Shown piece by piece: positions 24,801 to 38,342 of a stretch of 64,000 nt of DNA. The DNA lies in the NCBI RefSeq assembly GCF_003945595.2, contig NW_024104452.1, forward strand, positions 1-64,000, in the 5' to 3' direction. This DNA comes from Pipra filicauda (Eukaryota; Chordata; Aves; Passeriformes; Pipridae). Each line of letters starts with the position of its first letter. Position 1 is the stretch's first letter. The notes below the pieces were generated by a model, which searched no databases, was not told the origin of the DNA, and worked only from the letters and a program-made list of their open reading frames with translations. Made by a program: the position numbers and the translations under genes.

Positions 24801-26762
24801 TTGCTTCTCTTGAAGCTCTTCTAAGTTGGACACGTGGTTTGTCAACAGCGCTGAAAACTGAGAGCTGAGTAGACTACAGCTATCAGCCCTCCATCCAAGT
24901 CATGTGCCAGAAGAAGCGGAGCTGTAGTGAACTTTTTTTAAGGAATCATTATGACTATGTGTGAGGTTTTTTTGCTTGGAAATCTGTGTGAAGGTCAGGC
25001 AGGGACATAAGTGTTTGGGATGGGGAGGGATGGTCTGGGGATCCAGCTTGGCCCCAGGAAGCTGGAGGGCTGCTGATGGATGGATATTCTGTCACCTCCA
25101 GAGAGCGCTCTTACTTCCCTCCTACCACCACCATCCACCTGCCAGTCTTGGCCTCTGAGCACAGAAGGTATCACGAGTGTCTGTAGGTTTTAAGAAGGTA
25201 AAGGAACTATGGTACCCAGGGAATGCACTGGCATTCACCAAATTGAGCATTTCATGGGAATGTCTGGGTGTTTCTGTTTAATCCTGTGCTTGCATTTACT
25301 TATTTATTCTCCATGAGAAGACTTGCATTGGCTTATTTGAAAAGGACTGTACTCTGCTCTACTCCACTTCTGCCTTTTTTTGGGCTAAAAGCGAAGGAAA
25401 ATGCCTGTATAGGGGAGTCACAGAGTGATGGAAGTGAAAAGTCTGGTTCTGCAGACCAGTTGTGCATGGCCAGTTTGGTTTTAAACTTCCTAGACTTGAT
25501 CTCTGTATACATAGATCACACCAGCCCTTGAATCTCAGCTTGTCATTTCATGAGAGCGCTGCTGGGTCAGAGCCTGGCGATACCTTAATGATACTCACAG
25601 CCTCCTTGTTAACAAAATAAAACTAATAGCTTAAGTACTTTATTAGGTTGAAGAATTGCTGCTGATTTACTGATTGCAGTATAGTCTTCCCTCATGAGCA
25701 ATTTCATCTGTATTAGTGAATGTGTGAGCAGTTCTGCATTTTGCTTTTGCTGTGGATTTAAACTTAATCCAACATTTTGAAGTTTCTTACTAACCTCCAG
25801 GCTGAGAAATAATAGTAGGGTTTTTTTAGTATTTTCAGAATCACATGGAAACTTTCTTAATGATCACTAAGGGAACTTAAAGGGGAATTTGTTCCAGTTA
25901 AATGTGTGAACCTGAAGCTAATACAAATCCCTTCAGTTTTCGTAGAACATGTGAATGTGCTTTAAAAAAAAAAATTAGTAATAAACTTTCTTAACTTCCT
26001 GAATTTCTGTTGTTGTTTTCCACTGAGGAATTTTTTTGTATGTACCTAAAAAATGCCAAATTGGTAGTTAAGTTTTAGTTCTGTACTCAAGCTGATGTAC
26101 TTAACCCAGCCATTCAAAATGCTTCCTAATTGTTCAGTTTGAAATACTGAAAGACAGCAAAAAACGGTACTAGGGATAATGAATGAGGATCATGATTATT
26201 GAAGTTATTTACTTTCTGCATTACTCTGTTTGATCTTTTAACTCCCAGTGGCTTTGTCAGTGAGTTCTTGATGTGTAAAATATTTAAATTACTCCCTTTT
26301 TTTCTATTAGATCATTGCAACTAGGTCAACAGAAAATTGAATCTCAACCACTTGATATCAAAGCTAATTTTGGTAACACAAAATAATTTTGGCTCTGTAG
26401 TAATACCGGCTTCTTTTTCCAGGAGGTACTCGGGTGAATACATAAGCAATGTCTGCTTCTTAGGAAGTCTGATCCTCCATGCTTTGAAGGAGACTGGTTT
26501 GTATTTTGGTGTTTCCCTTGGCTGTTCTTAATTAAGTTGGTCTTATATATGGTCTTTTATAGTTTTATCTAGGATGCAATTTCTGAATATCTGTTATTTT
26601 GTCAAGTAATTCTTTTCCTTGTGAATGATTATTGACTATTCATGATCAACTTCTGTGACTACAGCTGTCTGGAAGCAGTCGACCCAACAGAGATTACAGA
26701 CCCTTTGGGAAAAGGACTGTCTTACCATTTTTATGTAACTTAACACAGGAGCACTCTGCCCT

Positions 26763-27009
26763 AGAATCACAGAATATCCTGAGCTGGAAAGGACCCACAA
26801 GAATCATCAAGTCCAACTCCTGGCCTTGCATAGCACCATCCCCAAGAGTCACACCCTGTGCCTGAGAGCGTCATCCAAAAGCTTCTGGAACTCTGTCAGG
26901 CTTGGTGCTGTGACCACTTCTCTGGGCAGCCTGTTCCAGTGCCCAACCACCCTCTGGATGAAGAACCTTTTCCTAATATACAACCTAAACCTCCCCTGAC
27001 ACAGCTTCT
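26763..27009 (-). mobile_element. CR1 LINE, 5'-truncated 3' fragment (antisense)
   Basis: On the + strand it starts with AGAATCACAGAAT, the reverse complement of the CR1 tail. It then runs through the usual 3' untranslated region into the end of ORF2. Read on the - strand, the C-terminus of the CR1 reverse-transcriptase polyprotein is clear (26849 to about 27009): an RKRFFIQRVVGHWNRLP block followed by PSLTEFQKLLDDAL and a stop. This FF-QRVV-WNRLP ending is typical of avian CR1. The copy is about 250 bp, as expected for the common 5'-truncated insertions, and is only moderately diverged. The wording of its 3' end resembles CR1 types frequent in songbirds, which is an inference from memory. 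Confidence 0.92.
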
Positions 27010-30000
27010 CATGACTGAAAAGCCTGTACTTCACAGTACAAATGAGAAATGATCAGTAGCATGCACAGGAGCCTATGGCTGGAATTGTTTTCTTTTACCT
27101 GTTTTCTGGGATTTGTTTATTCAGTCTGCAAAAAATAAGTGATAGGCAAACTCCTTTGCTTTGTATACTATGGACTTCTTCTGTGACACATCTAGTGCCA
27201 TCTTTTTGGAGAGCAACATTCAAGAATATTTCATTCTTACACTGAAATCCCTTAGAAGGTCTGTAATTGACCTCCAGTTCTGCTCCCTGTGTACCAGGCA
27301 ATTTTTGTTACTTCTGACTGATCTTGAATTGAATTATGTCCTTTTTCTTTAGTCTGTGAAACAATGAAGTCTTTTAGGCAGGGTTTCCCTCTCTGATGGT
27401 GCCTTCACTACCATAGGGAGGCCAGTAGCCATCTTTGCTGGAGCAGAGGTGGAGGATGCATTCAGAGGTTGATGGATTTTGGGGTTGTCTTCTGCTGCCT
27501 TGTCCTTCGGCCTTCCTCTTGCAGCTCAGTTTGTCTTGGTTTAGCAAAGGTCAGTTGGGAAGCAGTTTTGGTGAAGTGTGAGCTGAGCTGACAAATAATC
27601 CCCAAATTTCGTTTCAGAAGGGGGTGTCTCATCTTGCTGATGGCATGGTCACAGGTGTGGTCATGCTGGCAGGAGAACAGGCTGGGGGTGCCGCTGAGGA
27701 AGAGGAGGTCATGGAACAACCTGTTTCTGAGAGAAGCATTGGCCGGGGTTGGCCTAAGCCGATCTAAACCCACATTTACAGTATTCACGATTCATTGAAA
27801 ATGCAAGCTCCCGTGCTCACCAGTGACCTGTGAAACATTTCTAGCTCTCTTGGGTTTTATACTCTGAAATACTGGCTTGACTTTGAAAATAGCAAGCATA
27901 ACGTGTAAATCACAATCATTGTTGTATTGTTGTTGTAGAGCACTGAAGGGATAAACCTTTCACAATTCTTTTCCTGTTTTAGATTTTGGCCTAAAGTCAA
28001 ACTTCCATCTAGTTACAGTGTGAACTGCCCCTCCACATGCCCCCTTTCTCCACTATGTAAATAATAAATGCTGTGATATGTCACTTTGTTGTCAGTTAGT
28101 GTGGGAAACAAGGTTTTAGATTAAAATCTGATTGAATCTTAATCTAACATTTTTCTGTAGCCTACCCAGAACCTTTTTAGTACTTTATTTGTTCTCCTTT
28201 TTTAACTGACAATGATACCCAAAGTTAATCTGACATATAAAGAAGTAATACTGAAGTCTCATGCACCTTTCCTTTTTGTGAAACTCTGTAAAATGATAGG
28301 CAACTGTTAGGTTTTATTTCAATTTTTGATTATGTAACTGCCCTCAATTTACAAATGTCTCCTATGTCAAGGTGTTTCAAGAGCAACTTTTAAATTCTAA
28401 TAAGAATAGAAGGTGTAATTTCAAGTTAAACTAATACCTTTTTCATAATGTGTGAGCAATTGCCTGTGTGCAATTACTGTTATCTCGTCTGTTACAACAG
28501 AACCAATTTACAACAGGATTTTGTACATTATCAGGTGTAAAGCTCTTAAATGTGATCTCAAATAGCATGCACTGTGCTGAGGCCAGCTAGTTTAGTTAAG
28601 GACATTGGAGAAGTGGGAGGATGCCTTTCAGAGGCTCCAGAGTGCTTTGAGGTGCCACCTCTCCCTGTTTGTCCTCCTCCCTTCTTCCAGCTGTATGGCT
28701 TGTAAGGAATGTGTCTCTGAGATTGTTCATTGGCCAGAAATGCTCTTGTTGTCAACTGCACATCACAAGAGAGAGCCTGAGCAGTGTCTTCACTGTGTTT
28801 TGGCCTGTGTGCCACACCAATGTGGGATAATTCACACCCAAACATACCTCCTAGAAGTTGAGTATCAGTAGATGATACCTTCTTGTGACACTGATGCCTA
28901 GAACTGTCCTTGTTTTTGATCTGTCTGTCTGCCGTAGAATTTCCCATTATTCTCTCTGGATTTCTGCTTAGCACATGACAGGTGTAGCTGAGGAGGAAAT
29001 GGGGTAAAATAACATCTTTGGGGAAAACCTGCTGAAGAACTCATTTGGCCTCCCATTTGGCAAAACTGTTTTGGTTTTTTTTTAAGTACTGCTAAAAGGA
29101 AAATGTTTGTTTTGCTGAATTGGAACATCAGCTTATTTGACTCTTGTATCTGATGTGGCAGGTTCAGATTTCTTTCTGAGCAGGAAGGGCTGTGCTGCAG
29201 TAAGTACTCGAGCACCTTTCCTGCTCCACTGGACCTTTGTGAGAGGGACCCACCTTGAACCTCTTGAGGCAGCTGTGGTTTGAAGCCCTGGTTAGACTGT
29301 AGAGTCCAGGCAATATATCTAAGAAAAAGATATATTTTTAACTGTGACAATCTGTACAAAATTCTTACCTGAAAATAATAAATAGGTGACATCTTTCTTG
29401 TTGGCAATTTGACTTCAAAAGCAAGCAAAACTCTTGCTGTCCTGTTCTGTCAGTATGTTATGAGTTTATTGATGAGGTATCTCCTCTGCTGGACTTTTAA
29501 GAGCATTGAGAGACGGAATTGGCTTCCAGGGCAGTTGAGGTAGAGGTACTTGGGGGAAGAGGCAGCACCACCAGCAGATCTTGCACTGGAGCACTTTTTT
29601 GTGTCTATTCTCCATTTCTAGTTGCCAACACATCTAGTGATGCATCTGCAATGCTGCCTTGCTGCCAGCACCAGAGGAACTGCACAGAGTAATGTCAGTT
29701 TTCATCTTCTGTTCTGAAAGTTTTTGCTCCTGATCATTTATTAACCTGTCTCCTTCCCAGTGTCTATCCAAATGGAATTTGGGTTTTCCTGAGCAGTGCT
29801 AATGAACCACTTTGGGTAACTTACTGTTCTCTCCGTGTGGGAACTCGTAAGATGCATTTCAGCTCGTCTATTTAGATACACATTGTCAAACATGTATATA
29901 GAAATACATAATGCACTGACTTGAATTTCTGTAGTATCATTCTTGGGTTGTCTTACACACTTGGGACAGATGCTTTGCCATTAATTTTTTCAGTGATGGT

Positions 30001-31052
30001 TCAGCTACACACTTTTGACCAGGGGCAGAAATCTGCAAAGGATTTCATTATAAAAATAAGCTTTTATAAACCCTTTAGATACATTAGAAACTGTTCCATT
30101 CCAGTGCTTTGTCTTGTTTTATTCAGTCTAATTTGGTCACCTGTGCTGTAGGCCTACAATATGATATAGATACTGTTCTTGTAGAGTTTATTGTCTTCTT
30201 ACTGTTGCTCACTTTACTTTAAAATCCATTTACTCTCATTTTTTTGTCTGTTGATGTGATACAATGTATTTGGATGAAAAAAATAATCTTCATTCTAATA
30301 CTGTAGTTAGACTAAGACACTAGGCAGTGTTACTAAGCTTAAAGTCTGTGCAAATAACAAATACTATTTTATTATATACCCCTGAGTATTTGCAAGTAAC
30401 ATACTGTTTATATTAATCCTTAAGGGCAGGATTTAGTTCTCAGTAAAACTTGGTCTTACTTGTTAATCTTGACTTGGTTTTTGTCCATAATGACTTGATG
30501 TACAATGAAGAGAAAAAAATAAAATAGGTTGGAATTAAATCACTTGATAAAATATGAACATCTACCAGTTAATTCTTACAATGAGAACTGGAGGGGAGCA
30601 GTTTCGTGAAAAAGTAGATGGAGGTTTTATTGTAGGTAAAAATATTTACATTCAATATTTACATGGCATTGGGCATTCACAAAAACTGTTGACTTTCACC
30701 AAATGCAGAAAGTGTGTTACACTGACTAGTGGGTTATTGGGTGCCCTCATGGGAGGGTTAGTGACAATACAGAGCTTTTGCCTGTTAGTTACTCAGAGCA
30801 ATTCAGCCTCATCTTTAGTAGCAGTCACTACTTTCACATCTTAATCTTGAAATGGTTCATGGAGAGTTGTCTTGGTGAACAGGACCCTGCATGCTTTCCT
30901 CTGTCAGTGTGTTTCATGATAGAAGCCAGAAATTGTATTTCCATTGGGTTTTTTTTAAAAAAACTATTTTCTCATACCTGGAGTGTGTCCAAAAAATTTG
31001 CATACCTAGTGAGGCAGATGATTTGTCTAATCTAATGTGCTGTCTTCCTCAT

Positions 31053-31575
31053 TAGCCAGCTTGTCTTCTCCTCATTGACAGATACGTTAAACAAAGCAAG
31101 TGCCAAAACGAAGCCCTGAAGTGCCGTACTTGTTCCTTCCTTCCAGGTAAAGACCATGAGTACAGTACAGCCATGAGTCACCACCCACTGAGCTCGACAG
31201 CACAGTCAGTTTTGCACCCAGCTAGGAGTGCATCTATGCAAACCCTAACATCCCAACTTGGATACAAAGATGTTGTGAGAGGGAGATGCTAAAATTAAGG
31301 TAGATGGTATCTGTTGCCCCGTTTTTACAATCTTGCCACTTCATCCTAGAAGGCAAGTCAGGTGAATCAAGCACGATTTACCATTGTTAAATTTGTTTTG
31401 GCTATTGCTAATCATCATCCTCTCCATGTGCCCAGAAATGGCTTTCAGTAGGACTTGGTTCATGATTTTCCCAGAAAGTGAGGCAGACTGGCCTGTAATT
31501 CCCGAATCGTTTTTCTTTCTATGTGGTTGCAGCTTCTGCCTTTCTCCACACATCAAGAAACTCCCTCAGATTCTG
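31053..31575 (-). mobile_element. Old CR1 LINE fragment, reverse-transcriptase region (antisense)
   Basis: On the - strand about 31341-31556 is still open and translates to a recognisable CR1 reverse-transcriptase N-terminal block: SGKIMNQVLLKAISGHME, then SQNKFNNGKSCLIHL. Family members read GKIMEQ-LLE-ISRHM and DSQHGF-GKSCLTNL at this place. The sequence at 31053-31330 continues with degraded palm-domain sequence at nucleotide level. The fragment lacks the 3' tail and the rest of ORF2, so it is an internal piece or one that later lost its ends. It has diverged far more than the copy at 26763. It lies in intron 3, antisense to APP. Confidence 0.85.
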
Positions 31576-32260
31576 TAATCTCTAAAATATGTAAATCAGT
31601 CAGGCTTTGCTTTGAACCTTGTATTTGAACCTGGTTTATAAATCAAACAACTTGAAGCTTCTGAACATGAAGATGTTCTTTGGAAAACCAGTATGTTGTA
31701 GCTGTAGACAGGTTTCAGGGACTTCTCTATTGCCTTAATACTTAAAAACCTGGCCCGTCAGAATTATCCTCACATGAAGAAATGCCAGCGTTTATCAGTT
31801 GTGTTTTACTTGTAAAAAGTGGTGCTTGCTGAATGCAGAACGTGACATTGCATTCAGTCCATCCATCTGCTTCTTTAGCTTCCTTGAGTTGCCATGTGTG
31901 AGTCGGCTCTTCTGTTTCTCTCAAGCTGTCCCATCCCAGCTGCCCTCAAGGCTGAGCTGCCAGACCATGCTGCCATCCTTCCTGCCAGATGGGTAAAGGC
32001 TCTGCTCTCTATAGAGCAAAATCACATTTTGTCAGGTAATTTTTAATCTGGTTACCTGTAGACTTTGCAAAGCCTCACAGTGGGTCCTTGTTTCCCCATG
32101 TCTCTGGTAATACAGTGCAGTCTTTCACCCACAAGTGGTAACAATTTCAGAGTGAGTTTCATCTTGGCAAATAAAACGTTCAGTTCTCAGTGGCATTACA
32201 GGAAGTGATTGCTCAGGGTGTTAATAATCAACAATCTGTATTTCTGCAAAGTTGATCTTC

Positions 32261-32316
32261 AACTGCTGCTTATGGAGTTATTTATTTCAACAGCTGCTTA
32301 TGGAGTTACTTATTCA
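32261..32316. repeat. 28-bp tandem duplication
   Basis: Two head-to-tail copies of a 28-bp unit containing GCTGCTTATGGAGTTA, with about four differences between them. It looks like a simple replication-slippage duplication. Confidence 0.8.
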
Positions 32317-35300
32317 CTCATCAGAGCCTTTGCACAAGATGGTATTGCAGAAACATTTACTGCTTGAACTTGATTTCATACTGATTTCTGTTCTTTGCCA
32401 GAAGAGAGAGAGGGAGATCAACAACTGAATTAAATATCTACTGAAGTAAAAAGAATTCAAATTTTTATGAAGAAGCATGCCCTATGAAGGTGTTTAGGAA
32501 GGGGTGACTGGGGTAATAAAACTGAAACCTTGCTGAAGTTAACATTTTCTTGTTTAAAATGTGGTATATTCCCCATTGGAATGCTGGTGTTTGAAATGGC
32601 TTTTGATGGCCAAATGTTAAATGTCTGTAGCAGTTTCATTCTTTGCACTGATCGATGGGCTTATGGTCATTACTCCCCCTACACATCAGTGACTAGTGGG
32701 GCCTTCTCTAGCTTCACTCCTAATACCAGATGCTTTACTCCAATTACCAAGAATTGCCCATCTCATCATATAATAATGCAAAGCACAGGGATTACTGGTC
32801 CAGGTTGTACTGAATTATTTCCAAGCATCTTATCTTTTATGACATCCTTCCGTTTAATCGGTGTCTTTAGTAAGTTACTGGTACAAATACATAGGGTGTA
32901 AACGAATTAATTCAATTAGTTCTTACTGGATGTTGTTGCCATTTTAGAGCCCATTTTCCAGGTACATCTTATGTAGTGAAGTGCATTAAGAGCCACTTCA
33001 GGGAGGCACGAAATTTTAAACCGCTTGGAGATTTGCGTTTGCAGATCTTGCTGCAAAACATGTCTGTTGTGAGAGAGGGAGCAGGAACACTGACAGCCAG
33101 CGTGCAGCTCCTTGTGCAGCTCAGCCAGCGCACAGAACATGATGTTAATAGCTGCAGTGTTCAAATTTCTGCGTTTGGTAGCATTTATGAAGCATAATCT
33201 GTTTGGAAATTCAGACATATTGTGAAAACCTGAAGGCAGCTGGGGGAAAAAAAAAGACTCACAATACAAGATTCCTTAAGGCTTGAAATGTATCTGCTCT
33301 TTAGAAATACTTGGTATGCTTGGTATTTATATCTAAATATAAGGAAGAACATTAAAATGGGTCCTGCAGTATCAGTCATCTTTATCCAGTCATGGTATGC
33401 AATTTTGTTAATTTCTGAAAAGGTTCTTAGAGATGTTTTTATTTTTTAAAAGCGACTGGCTTTTGTTCTCTTTTGACATTTTTGGAAACCAACTTCATAA
33501 AAACAGTACAGAGAAGAGTGAATGTTGCCTTGAGTAAGTCTGGGAATGGTTAAGGACTTGCATACTTTACATAACTTTTTAACTTACCAATTGAAAACAG
33601 TTCAAACCAAACAAGGGGGATTTCTCTTTATCTGATGTCTCCCTACTGCTGATTGAGTTACTCCATTATGGTGCAGGAGAGAGCCCTGAAGAAGAGGTCC
33701 AGCACTCACACCTGAAACTAAAGAGCTCCTGTAAATTAAGAAGTGCTTTGCCTGTGTTGATCTTGTGTCATCAAATGAGATCACACCTCCTCAGCTTTTC
33801 CTTACTGTTATTTTTTCCATGTTGTGATTGCCAGATACATACCATGACACACGTGTCTCTAGCTTTTCTCATAAATTTGGAGCATGGGAGATACAGCTTC
33901 CCTGGCAGTGTCAGGGACAGTAGTTGGAGGACCAGTTGGTGGGAAACATGATCCAGTGATATCCAGTGCAGCTCTGCTCGTGTCTGTCACCTCCTGTGGG
34001 AACCAGGAGCTCTTAACCTGTGCTGGCTTTCCACACACAAGTTCTCTCAGCATTCTTTTTTGGTATTTGTTTAGTGCTTGAGTCATGCCATTCTCTGCTG
34101 TTTAGTGTCCTGCCTGGCAGAATGGTGAAGGATGTCATCAGTCATGAAAAAATGTGCAAATGAGAGAGAACTTAAGCTTATGAGTACAGGGAATAAAGGG
34201 AATCTCAGAGAAGTCAGAAGACTACATGACAGGAGGCAAAATTAATATTTTGAGATGCATGTGAAAAAAAATCGAAGTGTACTTTATATAAAGGAAGAGC
34301 CTGAAAATTATGAAAAGAATGTGTTTCAGCAAAAGAATTCGCTCCACCTGAGGCTTTTTCTGAGTGTCCCTGATTTTTTTTAATAGCAGTATCTCAACAC
34401 TAGACTTGTGATTCTGGTAAAAAGACTGTTTTAGAGGTGTACAGATGACCGTTCTTTGTCCTGAGGATGAAATAGGTCCTTCCTTGAGGTAATAGGCTGT
34501 CCTCTACCAAGAACATGTAGCACCCATATGTATGACATTCGTATTTCCTCCTCTTGAGCCTTTCTGGGTTAGTCAGTCCAGAGGGTGTTTTTGACCTGTG
34601 GTGCAGAGGTTCTTGGAAAATGTGCTTCCTTAGAAGAAAACCTGTGTTCCAGCCAGTTCCCCAAATACCATTTGGTGTCCATATTGGTATACTTTGTTTT
34701 ACCCGCTTGTCTCAGCAGCCAATGACTCTGAGGTCCTTGGGATCTGCCCAATGATGGCTTTTGTTAGCTAAGCACTATGAAAAGTGGAGAACAAAAGGCC
34801 TCTGGTGGATTTAAACCCTGGTTGATGGAGAATTGCTCTGTATTTTAGCCCTGTCACGCACAAAAAAAAAAAATGAGGACCAGAAGAATCTTACCTTGGT
34901 AAAAGGAGGATTCCCAAATACCTGGATTTTTTTTCTGCTGCGCCATTCTGGTGATGGGAAGTCCTTAGCATATGAGGTGAGGTTCAGAAATATTTTGATT
35001 TTCTTTCCCTTTTGTTTCCCATTCCTTGCACTCCTGCTCCCTACATGTAAGTACTTGGCAGGGATGTGTGCACTTGAGCGTGGAAGCAAAAGAATTCGAC
35101 TGTCAGAAGGAGAAGAAATATTTATGAAGAAAACATCTCAGTTTTTGTTTTTCATGATAGTGAAAAACATGGGGGGCATGGATGGTCAGGTTATGCTTAT
35201 CTCTTGTGTCCCCTGCACTTCCTTTTTAGGCTGAGGTGGTCAGTGCTTTGAGGAACAACATTTCTGTGTTTCTTTCACTGCACCTTGCTGAACAAAGCTA

Positions 35301-38300
35301 TGCAGGGACAGGATATTTTCCTAAAGGAATGGCAATGGCATGTCATGGCAGGGATATAACTGCATCTTTCAGGCAGTACTGTGTAGGCAAACCCTGAGGG
35401 CAAATATTTCCTTTAGAGTGAAAATGCTTTTATCTTTGGAGATACCACTGTCCTATTTTCCTCCTGGATTTTTTTTCTTCTACTGGGTTGTGGCCAGAAT
35501 TCTGCTTGGAGGGAATCTTGACAAAATCTTATTAAATCTTCACAAAATGGTCTCATTAAGCCTTTCACATTTAGAATTTGTTCCTTAGAGTTTTCTGGTA
35601 CTGCTTTTTTTCAGGCTTATTCCTTTCTGTGACTTTTACTGACTTTTCTGTAGAACAGACAATTTCCAGTAATTTTTTTGATTATTCTGTCTTCCCATTT
35701 GAGGAGCCCAGTAATTCCTTCTGTTATTCTGTATGCTGTCAGTTTAGGATGGGACCTGGAATCTCAATAAAATCAACACCCTGCTCCAAAAACCACCAAA
35801 AAACCCTACCCATGACCCTGCAGCAAGCACCCACAGGTGGCATCCTTCACAGTCTTTTTTTCCACTGTAAGCAGCTATGCTTCCATCACCAATGCGTTCA
35901 CCAGCCCTTTAGAGCAGCTGAGCATGTCCTCTTAACAGATTTGTCAAACAGGACTGCTGCAATAATGGAGTGAAAAGTAAAAAGTGGATCTGAAAAGTCT
36001 GCTGGGGCTTCTGAGGAGTCGGGGAAGGAGCAATAAGCAATTAAGCACAGTGTGGGAAGAGGAGAAAAGGGTTTTACTTGGGTAGAATCACATAGAAGCT
36101 TTGTAACTGAGGCAGGATGGAGTCATGCTGTCCAGAGTGACATCTCTAGACTTCATTATTCCTGCCATTTTCTAACTTAGGAATTGCAGTAAATTAGGCA
36201 GGATCATATGATTAGGAGGGAAGGGGGCTGCGTCTGCAACAAATACTCTCTCATATGTGGGAGAAGCTTTGCAGATGTAACCTGTGCGCTGAGAAATGGG
36301 AAGGGAGAGCAACTCAATCCTGAAATTTCTCTTCTTCCCCAAATGAATTTTGCAGGCTGCTTTTGGGCCTGTTTCTTAGTAGACTGAGGCAACATTTTGA
36401 TTTGTGACGCAGGCCAAGAAAGTTTGCTAGTGTGAGTGGTGCCTAGAGGAAGAAAATCGACATGGAAACACGTCAGATAGCCTTTTTTGTGGGTAACCTT
36501 TGCTGCTGGTCACACTGATAACAGCTTCTGGGAGGGTATTTTTTGACTTTGTGGCCTTTCAGGAAGGTGGGACAGGAGTAGGAATCCCACCGTGTGGCAT
36601 CGCCCGTGATGCTGGGCTAATGGACTTTAGCACAGCTCTTCTGTGTTGCATTAATGAGCAAGAGAGGGACAGAAAAGGTGTCTTAGTGAACTCCCAGCAA
36701 AAATTTCCTGTGAAGACTGGGGAGACAAGTAAAAAGCAGAAGAGAAGTAAATGAACTTACTTAATGCTGCAATGAACTGTTGAGGTACTGCGGACTTTAA
36801 AAGAATGTTTATATGCTTTGTGTGTAAATATACCAGAGTGTGTGATGATGTATATTTGAATCTTCTTGCATGTAAACAGATGTATCTGTTATTGGTGTAA
36901 TGTATCAAACCTGACCTTGTGTTCTGTCTGGGAAGGAAGACAATTTTATCAGAATATTCAGTCAGGCAAAAAAATAGCAAAGTGAGCAGAAATTCCACTT
37001 ATGTCTGTGATGGAAGAGCTGCAGAGGAAGGAGGAAGAAGGTTTGAGAAATAACTCTTTTTAATGTATGGCACCCTATGAAAATGAAGACGTAATAATGT
37101 GAATTAATTACATGTATATTTCTTTGTATATAGTTGATTATTTTTATCGGAACAAGTGTACTTTGATGGATTGTACCTAAAGGGTTTTAGCCCTTTGACT
37201 CCAGAATTTTGTATGAGGTATTTGGACTTGCCAAAAATCACAGTAGAACATGTGATATATCAAGACTGAAGCTCCTTGTTATCATGCACGTGTGGATATT
37301 TAGGTGTCAGTGAGTCCGTTACAGTGGGGTTTTCTTTTACCTTGATCTTGTGTCCCAAGTGTATGTCTTGTGCCATCCCACTGTCATTGAAGAGTATCTT
37401 AATTGTCATGATTTCTCAACTGTTGTAGGAGCATCAGGACACTAAAGTATAGTACAGCTAGAATTACCAGTCAGTTTTTAATCTAATAGTAGAGCTTTGC
37501 TCATCCCAAATTGTTGCCTTTTGTAGCCTAATAAATGGATAAATGTTGTGAATAGTAAAGGTGTTTTACTTGAGAGATACTGCATCAGAGTGTATTTGTT
37601 GCTATGCCTACTAAATAAGAGAAAAATAAACCACTTTTTAGTGGGTGTACTCTTTACCTTTTCAAGTTTGGTTGAAAGCAGGAATGCAGAAGCATTCAAG
37701 GACTTTTTTGAAGCAGAAAAGAATAATAAAGCTAGAGACGCTTGCTTTGATGCTGTGAAAATGTCTGTTGGAGAACCACTGGCCTTTCAGATGCTTAAAG
37801 CATAGTGGATGGCTTTGCTCAAAAAATAATAAAAAACCTCTATGGGAAATAACTCTTTGGAACTTAAGGATGATACAGAAAAGTGTCTAGGGTCACTGTT
37901 GATTTTGGCCGAGCCTCTGGAAGACAGAAGACCTGCAGCTGTTCCCACTTCATGCTCCAGAGGTGGATGTGCAGATCGTGCTGTCATTTCTGCTCCTGCC
38001 CTCGAATTTCGGGTCTGCATTGCTGTCTGTCTGCAATGCTGAGGGTCTCTAACCGAAATTCATGTAATAGATTACAGATAAAATGTGGGAGTGGGAACAG
38101 TTTTCCTACAGAGCTGTTTTTGGAGGAAGTTTTATGGGCAGGAGTTTACTCAACAGAAAAATATACATGGCTCAGGCTGCTGCGACACAGATGTCTTATA
38201 TTACCAGTCCCACCTTGCCTTCCTGCTGGCTCATGATTAGTTATTAGGGAGAGGCCTTTAGCTTCCATTTTAAAATTAGATTTGAAATTGAAGAAATCTG

Positions 38301-38313
38301 CAAATCCCTTGTT

Positions 38314-38342
38314 TACTATAGACTGTATAGTAGTCTATAGTA
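38314..38342. repeat. Perfect inverted repeat (11-bp arms, 7-nt loop)
   Basis: TACTATAGACT and its exact reverse complement AGTCTATAGTA flank a 7-base spacer. The stem is AT-rich and could extrude as a small cruciform or fold in RNA. No gene or transposon end is recognisable nearby. Confidence 0.75.

Noticed and set aside
28898..29428. 176-codon ORF on the - strand in intron 3
   Set aside because: No recognisable domain, frequent Ser, Lys and Gln without pattern, and no splice or transcript signal that I can see. A length like this is expected by chance in 64 kb of six-frame reading.
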